The notes: generated by a model from the letters alone, not told the origin. DNA of 64,000 nucleotides from Halomonas dongshanensis (GCF_024790395.1 NZ_JAJISC010000009.1:119547-183546), one strand, 5' to 3'. Counted from the first letter of the stretch, positions 1 to 7,655 are shown. Translations and numbers: made by a program.

Positions 1-235
1 GAGTAACGCCACGGCGATGAGAAGTCGACCCCGTCTTGACGGAATCTGACGCTTCAGTCTCATTGCTAGACGCACTACCGCCGAAGCCAAAGCTGATGAG
101 GCCAAGGCGCTTTAACACCACCAAGGCGACTAGCGTCAGCCAGATCCAGCGGAGTGGATCAGGAATGACCTGTGGCAGCATGAGCGGAATCAGAACGGAG
201 AACAGCAGGGCTCGAGAGCCTTGGAAAGGATTCAT
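1..235 (-). CDS. Small membrane protein, C-terminus outside the window
   Basis: A minus-strand reading frame starts at 235 and is still open at the window edge after 78 codons. The protein begins MNPFQGSRALLFSVL and has two hydrophobic segments (about residues 8-22 and 30-48), followed by a Ser-rich polar stretch. I do not recognise a family. It is supported as a gene by a leader at 255-298 that matches the RNA-like leaders of other ICE genes such as the DUF3577 gene, including its spacing to the start codon. Confidence 0.55.
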   Translation of the reverse strand, partial: MNPFQGSRALLFSVLIPLMLPQVIPDPLRWIWLTLVALVVLKRLGLISFGFGGSASSNETEASDSVKTGSTSHRRGVT

Positions 236-242
236 GGTGCAG

Positions 243-300
243 CTCCAGTGGATCGGGGAGATACACCATCCCCACCCGGGGAAGTGCTCCCCAATGGGTG
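243..300 (-). ncRNA. Short leader RNA motif (pseudoknot or switch type) of the small membrane gene
   Basis: Read on the minus strand, this leader has an outer stem (CCCAT with GTGGG, one G-U pair), an inner hairpin (GGGGA with TCCCC, 278-282/288-292) and a downstream CTCCCC-complementary segment at 255-260. That segment can pair with 287-292 instead of the inner hairpin. The same layout precedes the DUF3577 gene (33,241-33,290) and the gene ending at 31,732. The wobble pair in the outer stem would be a C-A mismatch on the plus strand, which supports minus-strand transcription. Confidence 0.55.
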
Positions 301-336
301 GAATCGACAAACAACGGTCGAGTGTTGAGAAAGGCG

Positions 337-561
337 TTAGGCGAAGAACTTGATGGCGGAAAGAAAAGCCACAGCAGCCACCAACATGCCGCCCAGACGA
401 ATAGTCAGCGATTGAGTTAACCGCTGTTCCAGCTCTATTAGCCCTTGCTTTGTTGCCAGATCACGCATGTCATCCTCCAGAGCATCAACGACCGCTTTGG
501 CCTTTTCTGACGGTACGTTGACATCACGAAGAGCGTCATATAGCGAGATAGAGTGTTTCAT
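337..561 (-). CDS. Small coiled-coil/transmembrane protein (DUF1640-like)
   Basis: A 74-residue protein with a charged helical N-terminal part (DALRDVNVPSEKAKAVVDAL) and a single C-terminal membrane segment (about residues 53-73). It resembles the C-terminal part of the 145-residue protein at 33,314-33,751, with a shared ATKQ..L..LE.R.....RLG.M.VAA plan. That protein looks like the bacterial DUF1640/CCDC90-like coiled-coil family. The start at 561 has a good ribosome-binding site (GAAGGAG). A structured leader lies directly upstream. Function unknown; probably an inner-membrane protein with an oligomerising coil. Confidence 0.6.
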   Translation of the reverse strand: MKHSISLYDALRDVNVPSEKAKAVVDALEDDMRDLATKQGLIELEQRLTQSLTIRLGGMLVAAVAFLSAIKFFA

Positions 562-720
562 GAGAATCTCCTTCTAGTTATACGGGAGACTCCCGTCCAG
601 GGATATCTCCCTGGGGGTGAGGTAGCATCCAGCTCAATCGAGCGCCGTCTCTCGGGATGCGTTAACGGCTTCGGGAATTGCCCGAAGGCAAAAGGCGCTG
701 CTATTGCCGTTAGCAGCCAA
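562..720 (-). ncRNA. Structured leader RNA, copy A
   Basis: The minus-strand leader folds as a chain: a GCTGCTA/TAGCAGC hairpin (697-717), a UUCG-capped hairpin (678-691), a stem GCATCC/GGATGC (625-630/655-660) enclosing GCTC/GAGC (632-643), then two short hairpins (597-614 and 582-596) just before the ribosome-binding site. The leader at 33,752-33,921 has the same elements in the same order with compensatory changes: GCATTC/GAATGC, GCCT/AGGC and TCACTGA/TCAGTGA. Conserved loops (CGG) and covarying stems point to a functional RNA, probably a cis-regulator of the downstream coiled-coil gene. Confidence 0.65.
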
Positions 721-1013
721 CGTGGTACAGATGAAGTATGAAAGGGTCGTGAACGCTATGCAAGAGCCTAGATGTATAGTGACGGCCACCAACCTGAAGG
801 TGCTTTATGTTCAATGATTTACGTGCACCCTGCATACGAGACGGTGGTAGATTCAATCCCTAAATGGCACTATCTTGTTGCTGCGGGGGAACCCTTAGAT
901 TGAATCGCTCGGTTCTCTCAATTACTACTTTCCATCCGCTTGCATAACTCATCATCATTTCTTGATCATTTTTCCACCTTGGTGGCAGCTCGCGGGGAAT
1001 ACCGGTCGGAGGG
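721..1013. other. Non-coding stretch, nothing recognised
   Basis: About 290 bases between the structured leader and the acetyltransferase toxin gene. No convincing reading frame with a ribosome-binding site, repeat or strong hairpin was found. It may hold the promoter for the minus-strand leader at its left end. Confidence 0.4.
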
Positions 1014-1556
1014 CTATGGGACTTGAAGCGCCGCGACAGTTGCCATAGGTATAAACATTCGTAACGGATTTGAGGGTAGAGGCTGGAATCCGTATCCGTC
1101 GTATAAACTTTGCCGACGGTCCACGGCTTCCGGGTTTCCGCAATCCAGGACGTCGAGCATCACCACGGCCGTTCCTACCCGATGTGAGGCCAGGTAGGCT
1201 CCCTTGAGCGCATCGGCAAGGAGCAAACCTCCTATCCCATGCCCTTGGGCTTCTTGAGTAACTCCCATCATGCCAATGAACGCGGCGGGGATACCGCCGC
1301 CTGGCAGTGCATATCGCCGGTAGCGATTGGGAAGCTCCCCATAGTCTACGCTATGAGCGTTGATGGAGTAGAAACCGAGGATCGCATCGGGATTCTGGTG
1401 AGGGTTTACCACCACGAACACCTTAGCCGTGCCCCCTTTCAGCAGCTTGCCAGCTGTTTTCTGCAGAAAGTTGTCGACTTGTTCGACCCCGGACGAAAAA
1501 GCCGCTCGATCATGTCTATCCGTATCGAGCGGCTCAATGGCAACGGTTTCTAGCAT
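1014..1556 (-). CDS. GNAT-family acetyltransferase toxin (TacT-like)
   Basis: A 180-residue GNAT protein with the acetyl-CoA loop QGHGIGG near residue 109 and the C-terminal SLYDGYGFQPL segment typical of TacT/AtaT toxins, which acetylate the amino group of charged tRNAs and stop translation. Its start codon overlaps by one base the stop of a DUF1778-type antitoxin gene (1556-1870), the standard arrangement of this toxin-antitoxin class. The substrate tRNA cannot be told from sequence. It lies in the ICE cargo region, where addiction modules help maintain the element. Confidence 0.88.
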   Translation of the reverse strand: MLETVAIEPLDTDRHDRAAFSSGVEQVDNFLQKTAGKLLKGGTAKVFVVVNPHQNPDAILGFYSINAHSVDYGELPNRYRRYALPGGGIPAAFIGMMGVTQEAQGHGIGGLLLADALKGAYLASHRVGTAVVMLDVLDCGNPEAVDRRQSLYDGYGFQPLPSNPLRMFIPMATVAALQVP

Positions 1557-1870
1557 TAGCGATGCACCACCTTCTCCTCGTGGTTAGCGAACGCGGCGCG
1601 CAGCTTCTCGGACGGTGTCGGCGGATTCTCCAGGGCTTCAAAGAAGGCCTGGTGATCCTCAGGCGTGAGCCGCGTCACTTCGTGTGCTCGAATAGTGGCC
1701 ATTGCACGCTCATACGCTGCAGATAGCGCGAACGCAGACATGTCCTGGCCGCTCAGCGAGGCCGCTTGCTCAATGGCTTGCTTGATACGCGGTGTTGTGC
1801 GGAAGCCAAAGCGTTCGGTGTTGCGCTGACGAGCTTCAGTGCTGGCTTCGGGAATTGGTTCGGCCAACAT
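1556..1870 (-). CDS. DUF1778-type antitoxin (TacA-like)
   Basis: A 104-residue protein. The N-terminal half (RFGFRTTPRIKQAIEQAA) fits the ribbon-helix-helix DNA-binding fold of DUF1778/TacA antitoxins. The C-terminal half would wrap the acetyltransferase toxin encoded directly downstream with a one-base overlap. The complex normally represses its own operon. A perfect 8-bp inverted repeat at 1906-1926, just upstream of the start, is the likely operator. A ribosome-binding site (GGAGGTC) precedes the ATG. Confidence 0.88.
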   Translation of the reverse strand: MLAEPIPEASTEARQRNTERFGFRTTPRIKQAIEQAASLSGQDMSAFALSAAYERAMATIRAHEVTRLTPEDHQAFFEALENPPTPSEKLRAAFANHEEKVVHR

Positions 1871-1905
1871 GTTGACCTCCTTTGCGTGTTATCTTCGCAT
1901 AGCAG

Positions 1906-1926
1906 TGTACGCCTGTTAGGCGTACA
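1906..1926. promoter_or_regulatory. Inverted repeat, probable operator of the TacA/TacT pair
   Basis: TGTACGCC, 5 bases, GGCGTACA: a perfect 8-bp palindrome 36 bp upstream of the antitoxin start. Its position fits autoregulation by a ribbon-helix-helix antitoxin. Binding itself is inferred. Confidence 0.6.
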
Positions 1927-2066
1927 TTTCGAGAAAAAGTTTCGTTTTCTCAGTTGACCACGAGGATGATCTCAGGGTTGGATGATCGGAGTGAACCTGG
2001 AGATGGGAAGTAGCCGAGGAACACCAGATGCGGTGACTCGCCGATCAATGTCCTGCGGCTGTATAG

Positions 2067-2555
2067 TTAGAGGGGATCCAATTCATCCAGGCTGCGAAAA
2101 GCAATATCCCAAGGGAGGCGTCTGACGTTCTCGCGCATCCTCTCATAGGCATTCTTTGCAGTTCTGACAGAGAGGTGTTGATGTTGCACCAGTTGTTCAA
2201 TGACCCAGATAGTCCCCATCACCACCACACCTTCTTGTTCGGCAACGCTGCGAAGTCGTTGGTCGCCTGTAAGAAGAGGACAACGCTCCTGCTGAGCAAG
2301 GGCTAGCGCAAAACAATCATTGCTGCTGACACCAGACGAATGAGCGATCAAACCAGCAGCATATTGTAGTGTCTAGGGAGTGAGCTCGCACTGGGACAGT
2401 CCCATATCCAGTAGATAACCATGCTGATTTTCCAATTCTTTGGCAAAAAGTACATCAGGGACGCTGAATTGGTAGGGAAGCAGGAATAGACGCTCCAGCA
2501 CCCTACCTTCCTCCAAATCAATCAGTATGTTGGCGTCACTGATCAGCAACTGCAT
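2067..2555 (-). pseudogene. PIN-domain protein gene interrupted by an in-frame TAG
   Basis: The frame opening at 2555 (MQLLISDANILIDLEEG, the first PIN acidic motif) runs 60 codons to a TAG at 2373-2375. It continues in the same frame for about 100 more codons (SNDCFALALAQQ, then LLTGDQRLR, the second and third PIN acidic motifs) to a stop at 2067. Without the TAG it would give an intact PIN protein of about 162 residues. PIN proteins of this type are RNases found next to ImmA/IrrE-like regulators. The gene overlaps the end of the upstream peptidase gene by 20 bases. A point nonsense mutation, suppression or a sequencing error are the alternatives. Confidence 0.8.
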
Positions 2556-3603
2556 CCAGTTGCTCCAGCTTCCGCTCCTGGTGGAACCGCATCAAGGGTA
2601 TTCCAATGAGCTCTGCCGCCTTGGACTCTCCGAGAATACCTTCGCCAAGCGCCCGGTAGACGAGCTGTTGGAACGTCAAGGTGGTTTCCGGCGGATAGGC
2701 ACGACCTGGCTCAACCTTATTCCAGCGGTTTTTAGAAAACTGAATCATCATGCCACGATGAACCGACGAGGTGATGATGCCGAGATCCTTGGCACGATAG
2801 AGACAGGCTTTCATGCTCAGCCCGTACTCCATCTTCAACAGGTAGAGTTCCTTTGGCTCAAGACGATGGCGTGTTTCACCAAGCTGTAGGCGCATAGGTC
2901 CCCCTGGGAGCAAAAATGCACCCGCAAATCGGTTACACGCGTGCTCTTCATCCAGCGCGGTCGCCAGTCGTCCCTGCAACAGCAGGTGCCCCAACTCATG
3001 GGCCAGAGTGAAACGCTGACGATCTCCCGGCCAGTTGGTGGACACGACGATAACGGGTAATCCCGAGATCTGTGCTTGGAGACCATCAAATTTCGCGTGT
3101 TGATCGACATCGGTCATGATGACAAGGATGCCTCGCGCCTCAAGTTCATCGACGAGGTCTGGGATCGGGTTCTGACCCAGTTGCCAGCTTGACCGCACGC
3201 CGTCGGCGACGGTATCTACTTCATCCAGGGTCTCGATCCGATCTGGCAATCCATCTGGTAGCACAAAATCAGCCACTGGGAAATTCGGCCATAAGTTTGC
3301 AAGCTCGTGCCAACGCTCCGCCTGATCCAACACATCTGCGTGGATACGCTTGAGGATGGCTGCCGGTGTCGATGAGCGCTTGCGATACTCGACTTGGCCT
3401 AGCTCGACCTGCATTGGGCGAAAAAAGTACTCGGTACGCACGTTGAGCGCCTTGGACAGCCGTACCAATACACCAGAGCTGGGCATATTTTCATCATGCT
3501 CATACTTCTTGATCATGTTGGCGCTGACGCCAACGTGCTGGCCCAGAGACAACATGGAAAAACCCGCAGCAGCGCGGGCGCGCTTCAGTCGCTCTCCAAT
3601 CAT
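2536..3603 (-). CDS. XRE-type helix-turn-helix plus ImmA/IrrE metallopeptidase
   Basis: A 355-residue protein. An N-terminal helix-turn-helix (residues about 3-60: RLKRARAAAGFSM, LGQHVGVSANMIKKYE) is followed by an ImmA/IrrE peptidase domain with the zinc motif HELGH (FTLAHELGHLL, about residue 200). ImmA/IrrE proteins cleave repressors or antitoxin-like partners. This two-domain form often pairs with a PIN or DUF3368-like gene, here the broken PIN gene directly downstream. I chose the ATG at 3603, preceded by GGGGGA, over a TTG four codons upstream. The 275 bases upstream (3604-3878) show no gene. Confidence 0.85.
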   Translation of the reverse strand: MIGERLKRARAAAGFSMLSLGQHVGVSANMIKKYEHDENMPSSGVLVRLSKALNVRTEYFFRPMQVELGQVEYRKRSSTPAAILKRIHADVLDQAERWHELANLWPNFPVADFVLPDGLPDRIETLDEVDTVADGVRSSWQLGQNPIPDLVDELEARGILVIMTDVDQHAKFDGLQAQISGLPVIVVSTNWPGDRQRFTLAHELGHLLLQGRLATALDEEHACNRFAGAFLLPGGPMRLQLGETRHRLEPKELYLLKMEYGLSMKACLYRAKDLGIITSSVHRGMMIQFSKNRWNKVEPGRAYPPETTLTFQQLVYRALGEGILGESKAAELIGIPLMRFHQERKLEQLDAVADQ

Positions 3604-3878
3604 GCTGTCCCCCAAGGTTTATGGAAACCAAAATTTTATGATAGATGTAAACTCGACCCCACACAACCTAAGTCGATTCGGACAGATGAATGTATTGGCG
3701 TGCTGACTGCCGTGAGCGACGGGGGACACTGCGATTGCATTCGTCCGGCAGTGAGAAGCCGAAAGCAGTGACGATCGAAGCCCATTGCATAGGCGCAGAC
3801 ACTGGTTCGACTGGTAAATCAATACGAGTGGCACCTTGGCTCATCATCTGCGTGAGCCATATGATCAGGATCCTGCTC

Positions 3879-4361
3879 TCAGACAAGTCCTCTATAGAGC
3901 AGCTCACCGACATATAGTCCGACTCCGAACACCGCATGGGCACTGATACTCAGGAATAATCCCTTTCGTGGTTCAGGAGCTTTTAGACCGAACAAGCCGC
4001 CGCCAAGCGCTGGCTTCATGAGCAGAAAAGGGGCCGCAAGGGTGATTAGGCCGAAGATAAGACCATTGAGCAGGGTTGGTAGCGTGTTGAACACCGCATA
4101 AGCCAGGTAAAGGTAAATCCCCCCATAGATCACACCAATCAAATAGTGGAATAACCAGCCAACCGTAGCCTCACCCTTCAGCCGCGTCCGCGATCCAATC
4201 ATGGGATCGTAGAACCGTCCCTCCCTCCATCCAAGCACCCAGCGGCCTGTTACTGGCCAATTAGCGGCGGGGATTCCGGTGACAGGCCTTTGTGCCTGTT
4301 GCCAAATATCGGAAGCTGCGGTCGCAACTACACCTACCGCCAGAATTTCCAGCAAGTTCAT
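3879..4361 (-). CDS. DUF2938 family membrane protein
   Basis: A 160-residue integral membrane protein with four predicted membrane segments: near residue 10, around 70-90, around 95-115, and at the C-terminus. The N-terminal region (LLEILAVGVVATAASDIWQ, then GRWVLGW) matches my memory of the DUF2938 family. Function unknown. It is divergent from an Rrf2-type regulator gene 110 bases away, a common pairing, so the regulator probably controls it. Cargo of the ICE. Confidence 0.75.
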   Translation of the reverse strand: MNLLEILAVGVVATAASDIWQQAQRPVTGIPAANWPVTGRWVLGWREGRFYDPMIGSRTRLKGEATVGWLFHYLIGVIYGGIYLYLAYAVFNTLPTLLNGLIFGLITLAAPFLLMKPALGGGLFGLKAPEPRKGLFLSISAHAVFGVGLYVGELLYRGLV

Positions 4362-4471
4362 GATGTTACTCCTTCAATGTAAAACGGCGGTTGCGCTATC
4401 GCCCTGTCCATGCCATTTATTGGGCTGGTTTCAGGACGACACAGTCACCGTATCGTAATTTATGAAGTTAC

Positions 4472-4933
4472 ATGAGACAAGATAACAGATTATCTGGCGC
4501 TCTCCATGTGCTACTGCACATGGCAGAGGCTGGCAGACCCGTTACTTCCGAGGCGCTTGCACGCGCGCTAGACACGAATCCAGTCGTGGTAAGACGCGTC
4601 ATGGGCGGCCTACGCGAACAGGGGTATGTCCGCTCAGTAAAAGGCCATGGCGGAGGATGGACGCTATCCTGTGAACTTGAGCGGGTGACGCTTAAAGACG
4701 TGTACGAAGCTCTTGGGTCACCCCAGTTGTTCGCAATCGGCAACAGGTCCGACAATACTCAGTGTCTCGTCGAGGAAGCTGTCAACATCTCGATTAGCGA
4801 GGCACTCGCCGACGCCGAGGCACGTCTCATGGCCCGCTTTGGCGAAATCACGCTCGCAGCCCTCAGTGCTGATTTCCATCGGCGTTTGGCTGAGCGTGGT
4901 GGTCCGGCTACGCTGGAAGAGATCCATATTTGA
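4472..4933 (+). CDS. Rrf2 family transcriptional regulator
   Basis: A 153-residue protein with an N-terminal winged helix (residues 8-75: SGALHVLLHMAEAGRPVTSE, VVRRVMGGLREQGYV) and the GGGWTL wing of Rrf2 proteins. There is a single Cys (about residue 91) rather than the three-Cys cluster of iron-sulfur members such as IscR or NsrR, so it is more like the YwnA type. It is divergent from the DUF2938 gene, and the shared 110-bp intergenic region probably carries the operator. Confidence 0.85.
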   Translation: MRQDNRLSGALHVLLHMAEAGRPVTSEALARALDTNPVVVRRVMGGLREQGYVRSVKGHGGGWTLSCELERVTLKDVYEALGSPQLFAIGNRSDNTQCLVEEAVNISISEALADAEARLMARFGEITLAALSADFHRRLAERGGPATLEEIHI

Positions 4934-5069
4934 GATCGCCGCCCTCACCCAGCAGATAACCAAGCTATGCGCTGCACGCTGCTTGGCCTGGAGGTATCAG
5001 GCCTTGACTCGGAAGGTCATTTTTTCCGGCCAGGAGAGTAAACGATGCTCATGGATTGCCGATGCCGGC

Positions 5070-5279
5070 ATGAGTGATGCACTAACCAAATTGCACTGGA
5101 ACAGCGACAGCGCTATTCAGATGAGCGAGAGGGAGCAGGAAATTCACTTTCTAAAGATGGAAGTTCTGGGGCTAAAAAGTCAGCTTCATCAGGCGCATAC
5201 CTACATGGAGCGCGCTACCAAAGCGCACTTCCTTTGGACTGCGGCCACGCGTTGGACGAGATACTGGAGAGGCTACTGA
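5070..5279 (+). CDS. Possible small helical protein, unrecognised
   Basis: A 69-residue frame with a plausible amphipathic helix (MSEREQEIHFLKMEVLGLKS) and a Trp-rich end. No family is recognised and the ribosome-binding site is weak. It could be a remnant of a larger gene. It is listed because its composition is protein-like, unlike competing frames in this stretch. Confidence 0.25.
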   Translation: MSDALTKLHWNSDSAIQMSEREQEIHFLKMEVLGLKSQLHQAHTYMERATKAHFLWTAATRWTRYWRGY

Positions 5280-5289
5280 GGCAGAGCAC

Positions 5290-5420
5290 CTTTTGGCCCT
5301 TTTGCCCGACCTTTTAGGGTTTGTGCCTGTAGCCAAACGGGTAAGCCCCTTCCCCTTATTCCCCCTTCCCTTCTCCCCCTTTGGGTGAAGGCCCTTTACC
5401 CTTTTCCCTCGTTGGAGAGA
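5290..5420. other. Pyrimidine-rich low-complexity tract
   Basis: The plus strand here is made mostly of C and T runs broken by short GGG or AAA blocks (for example CCCCTTCCCCTTATTCCCCC). No gene is supported. The region from 4934 to 5533 otherwise holds only the small frame at 5070 and an inverted repeat at 5421-5459. Confidence 0.5.
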
Positions 5421-5459
5421 AGCGAATATTGCCCGCCTGTAATCGGCAGGCGATTCGCT
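5421..5459. repeat. Imperfect inverted repeat (strong hairpin)
   Basis: AGCGAAT ... CGCCTG, 7 bases, CAGGCG ... ATTCGCT: 13 paired bases with one asymmetric interior bulge. No T-tract follows, so it is not a standard terminator. It may be a remnant of a REP-like or MITE-like repeat, but no second copy was seen in this window. Confidence 0.5.
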
Positions 5460-5485
5460 TGCGAGGCGGCCCACATCAACATATG

Positions 5486-5514
5486 ATTAAACACACAATA
5501 AAATGTAGTTTAAT
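5486..5514. promoter_or_regulatory. Inverted repeat, probable operator of the Phd/RelE pair
   Basis: ATTAAAC, 15 bases, GTTTAAT: a perfect 7-bp inverted repeat in an A/T-rich promoter region 20 bases upstream of the antitoxin start. Phd/YefM antitoxins repress their operon through such sites. Confidence 0.5.
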
Positions 5515-5533
5515 GCGCTAAAAAAGGAGGCTC

Positions 5534-5824
5534 ATGGCAACCTTACTTGAACGTCCAGAAGACGCAGTATCAGCGACTACCATGGCGCGCACCTTCAGTG
5601 CCCGGCTTAAAGAGGTATCATCACGTGCTTCTGATAAACTCGTTGTCTTCAAGGACAACCAGCCTGCTGCTGTGCTGATGAACGTCCAGGCATATCAAGA
5701 TCTCATTGATGAGCTTGAAAACCTTCGTATCGAAGCTATCTCCCGAGACCGGCTGGGGAGCTATCAGCCAGACCAAGCCATCTCGCACGATGATATGCGG
5801 TCTCTCTTCAGTCAGGACGATTGA
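5534..5824 (+). CDS. Type II antitoxin, Phd/YefM family
   Basis: A 96-residue protein. The N-terminal Phd fold is recognisable (ATTMARTFSARLKEVS, then LVVFKDNQPAAVLMNVQAYQ). An acidic C-terminal tail ending in SQDD would bind the toxin. A near-perfect ribosome-binding site (AAGGAGG) precedes the ATG. The RelE-type toxin gene follows after 3 bases. Autorepression through the inverted repeat at 5486-5514 is likely. Confidence 0.9.
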   Translation: MATLLERPEDAVSATTMARTFSARLKEVSSRASDKLVVFKDNQPAAVLMNVQAYQDLIDELENLRIEAISRDRLGSYQPDQAISHDDMRSLFSQDD

Positions 5825-5827
5825 GGC

Positions 5828-6115
5828 ATGGCTTGGCATGTGATCTACCATCCTGACGCGCAACAAGATCTGATCAGACTCGGCTCTGCCGCCGCGAATC
5901 GCATCCTCGATGTCATTGAAGAGAGGATTCGCGATGGCGAACCAGACAAGCTTGGCAAACCGCTTCGAGGTTCCCTGACCGGCTGTCGGCGGATTCGCAC
6001 CGGAAACACGCGAATCGTCTATAAGATCGATGGGCTCGCAATCCACGTGCTCATCATTGCTGTAGGGGCTCGTCGGGATGAAGAAGTGTACGACCTTGCC
6101 GATCGGCGCGTTTAG
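5828..6115 (+). CDS. Type II toxin, RelE/ParE family
   Basis: A 95-residue protein with the RelE fold signature: an N-terminal strand (WHVIYHPDAQQDL), a central basic segment (KPLRGSLTGCRRIRTGNTRIVY) and the C-terminal strand HVLIIAVGARRDEEVYDLA. RelE-type members cleave mRNA on the ribosome and ParE-type members poison gyrase. The conserved GARRDEEVYDLA end favours the RelE type. It is coupled to the upstream Phd/YefM antitoxin gene. Confidence 0.9.
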   Translation: MAWHVIYHPDAQQDLIRLGSAAANRILDVIEERIRDGEPDKLGKPLRGSLTGCRRIRTGNTRIVYKIDGLAIHVLIIAVGARRDEEVYDLADRRV

Positions 6116-6141
6116 CCTCTTGAGCATGCTTGATTTTACGA

Positions 6142-6744
6142 CTAGGTCTGCTTCGCACGCGTGATAGCTGCATCTATGTGTGCCTTTAATGCCTTGGCGG
6201 CTCGGCCCGCGAGGCGGGACTTTCGCCAGCCACCCAAACAGAGTACAACGACACCAGCCGCAATAGCCCAGCCCCATTCGGCCATACGCCATGGATGTGC
6301 AAAATATCCGCTTGGTGGCTTTGTAAGGAATACGATCAGCGCAGCGACTGCCAGCGCGAGAATGAACGAAAGCCCGGTGATACGCACCAAACGAAGACGC
6401 TGTTGCAGCACCTTCGGGGAGATGATTTCGTGCGTCTGGCCCGTCGCGTGGTTGATCAAGGCACACATCCAACCTGTACCGTTATCCCGCCGCTGTGCAC
6501 AAACTACTGTGATTCGCTGGCTTGGACGCAATGGTATGTTGGTACCTTCAAGCTGGATGGCACGTTCATGGCCATCATTCTCTCGAATCCAGACATCCTG
6601 GTGTGCCGTTTGGCTTACACGAACGGATGGAGCACGGGCATAGCCTCCCCCACCACGGGTCTGGACATGGGTTTCACTGTACCGGTCAGTGTCCAGTACC
6701 TCGCCATCAACCTGCCAGAATTCAACCTTACTCAGAACATCCAT
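6142..6744 (-). CDS. Two-pass membrane protein of unknown function
   Basis: A 200-residue protein. A soluble N-terminal domain (about 1-125) contains QVDGEVLDTDRYSETHV, a GGGG run and RPSQRITVVCA. It is followed by two hydrophobic segments (about 127-147 and 160-180) and a basic Ala-rich C-terminus. I recall similar uncharacterised enterobacterial proteins but cannot name a family. The ATG at 6744 has a strong ribosome-binding site (GGGGGAG). It lies 31 bases after the MazF-type toxin gene and may share its operon. Confidence 0.65.
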   Translation of the reverse strand: MDVLSKVEFWQVDGEVLDTDRYSETHVQTRGGGGYARAPSVRVSQTAHQDVWIRENDGHERAIQLEGTNIPLRPSQRITVVCAQRRDNGTGWMCALINHATGQTHEIISPKVLQQRLRLVRITGLSFILALAVAALIVFLTKPPSGYFAHPWRMAEWGWAIAAGVVVLCLGGWRKSRLAGRAAKALKAHIDAAITRAKQT

Positions 6745-6775
6745 GCCACTCCCCCTATTAGCTCCCGTGTTTTCC

Positions 6776-7123
6776 TCAGTCGAATAGTGTTTGGACCCTG
6801 GCGAGGGCGTCATCAACCAAATAGTCGGGGACGGATTCGACCTTCTGAGCCCCTCTGGCCAACAAATCCACGGTTCTGATCTGGTTAACCAATACGACGC
6901 CCTGGGTATGAGTACCAGCCCCTGTCAGTGGCACTGCAAAGCCTGCATGGCGGGCAAAACTCCCCCCCTGAGTGATTGGAGCAATCACCACAGTACCGAA
7001 CTGATTGAATGCTGCCGGAGTCAGCACCAGTGCCGGGCGGAAGTCCCCCTGCTGCTCATGCCCTTCCGTAGGGTTGAGATTGACTCGAACGATGTCCCCA
7101 CGCTTGAACCTTGTTCGCTTCAT
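6776..7123 (-). CDS. Type II toxin, PemK/MazF/ChpB family
   Basis: A 115-residue endoribonuclease-type toxin. The PemK/MazF signature is clear: RGDIVRVNLNPTEGHEQQG near the N-terminus, RPALVLTPAAFN, then VVLVNQIRTVDL, where the conserved Arg/Thr of the active site lie. Members cut mRNA at short sequences. It starts within the last four bases (ATGA) of the antitoxin gene 7120-7374. ChpB-like spacing and length suggest a ChpB/MazF subtype. Confidence 0.93.
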   Translation of the reverse strand: MKRTRFKRGDIVRVNLNPTEGHEQQGDFRPALVLTPAAFNQFGTVVIAPITQGGSFARHAGFAVPLTGAGTHTQGVVLVNQIRTVDLLARGAQKVESVPDYLVDDALARVQTLFD

Positions 7124-7374
7124 TCCTCGCGCCCCACCGGCTTCATATCATGCCAGGCCTTTAACTCGTCGGGCTCGGGAGAATCAGGATCGCACTGAGC
7201 AAGCAGCTCCTTGAGCGTGTATTTCGGCTTTGAAGTAACGGGCTTGAGTACCAATTTGTTGGGTACATCTTCTACTTCCAGCACATCACCATCATGCAAA
7301 CCATGCTTGCGGAGTAGGTCGACAGGAAGCCGTACGGCTGCGCTGTTGCCCCACTTTTGAATCTTGAGTTCCAT
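7120..7374 (-). CDS. Type II antitoxin, MazE/PemI (AbrB-fold)
   Basis: An 84-residue protein. An N-terminal AbrB/MazE swapped-hairpin domain (KIQKWGNSAAVRLPVDLLRK, then GDVLEVEDV) is followed by an acidic tail (DPDSPEPDEL) that neutralises the toxin. I chose the ATG at 7374, preceded by AAGAGGTGG, which gives the normal family length. A longer upstream frame adds Cys-rich nonsense. It overlaps the MazF gene by 4 bases. Confidence 0.92.
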   Translation of the reverse strand: MELKIQKWGNSAAVRLPVDLLRKHGLHDGDVLEVEDVPNKLVLKPVTSKPKYTLKELLAQCDPDSPEPDELKAWHDMKPVGREE

Positions 7375-7436
7375 GAACCACCTCTTAGCCATTTCGTATC
7401 TACAGCGTAGACACATGTCACCCTGCTGGCAAGAGC

Positions 7437-7461
7437 GTTGTAGATACATCGTTTCTACAAC
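7437..7461. promoter_or_regulatory. Inverted repeat, probable operator of the MazE/MazF pair
   Basis: GTTGTAGA, 9 bases, TCTACAAC: a perfect 8-bp inverted repeat 63 bp upstream of the antitoxin start. A further half-site-like TATCTACA lies closer to the gene. Its position fits autoregulation by the MazE/MazF complex. Confidence 0.55.
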
Positions 7462-7497
7462 GCCATTTGATGCTTGAATCCCTGACTGGTTCGGCAA

Positions 7498-7655
7498 CAG
7501 AGCATTGCACCGACACGACAACAGCGCTAGGGTAGGTGATATGGATAGGGCCGTATACGGCAGAGGTATATATGAAACTCACAGAACTCGTTACGACTCC
7601 AAAAGGCCGTAAAGCCACCGCAAAACTCGCGTGGGATTTAAGTAAAATTGCTGGG
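7498..7655 (+). repeat. Direct repeat copy 1 (promoter plus 5' half of a small gene)
   Basis: About 158 bp with an offset of exactly 508 bp to 8006-8163 and only scattered substitutions. It covers the promoter, leader and first 28 codons of the small gene at 7572. Similarity fades after the shared codons, so the two genes differ completely in their 3' halves. Confidence 0.88.
7505..7533 (+). promoter_or_regulatory. Promoter of small gene copy 1
   Basis: TTGCAC (-35), 17 bases, TAGGGT (-10), 38 bases before the ATG at 7572. The spacer length and both boxes are repeated at the second copy. The -10 box is poor. Confidence 0.4.

Noticed and set aside
3604..3878. Short frames between the ImmA/IrrE gene and the DUF2938 gene
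   Set aside because: Overlapping frames in several phases without start context or family; treated as non-coding.
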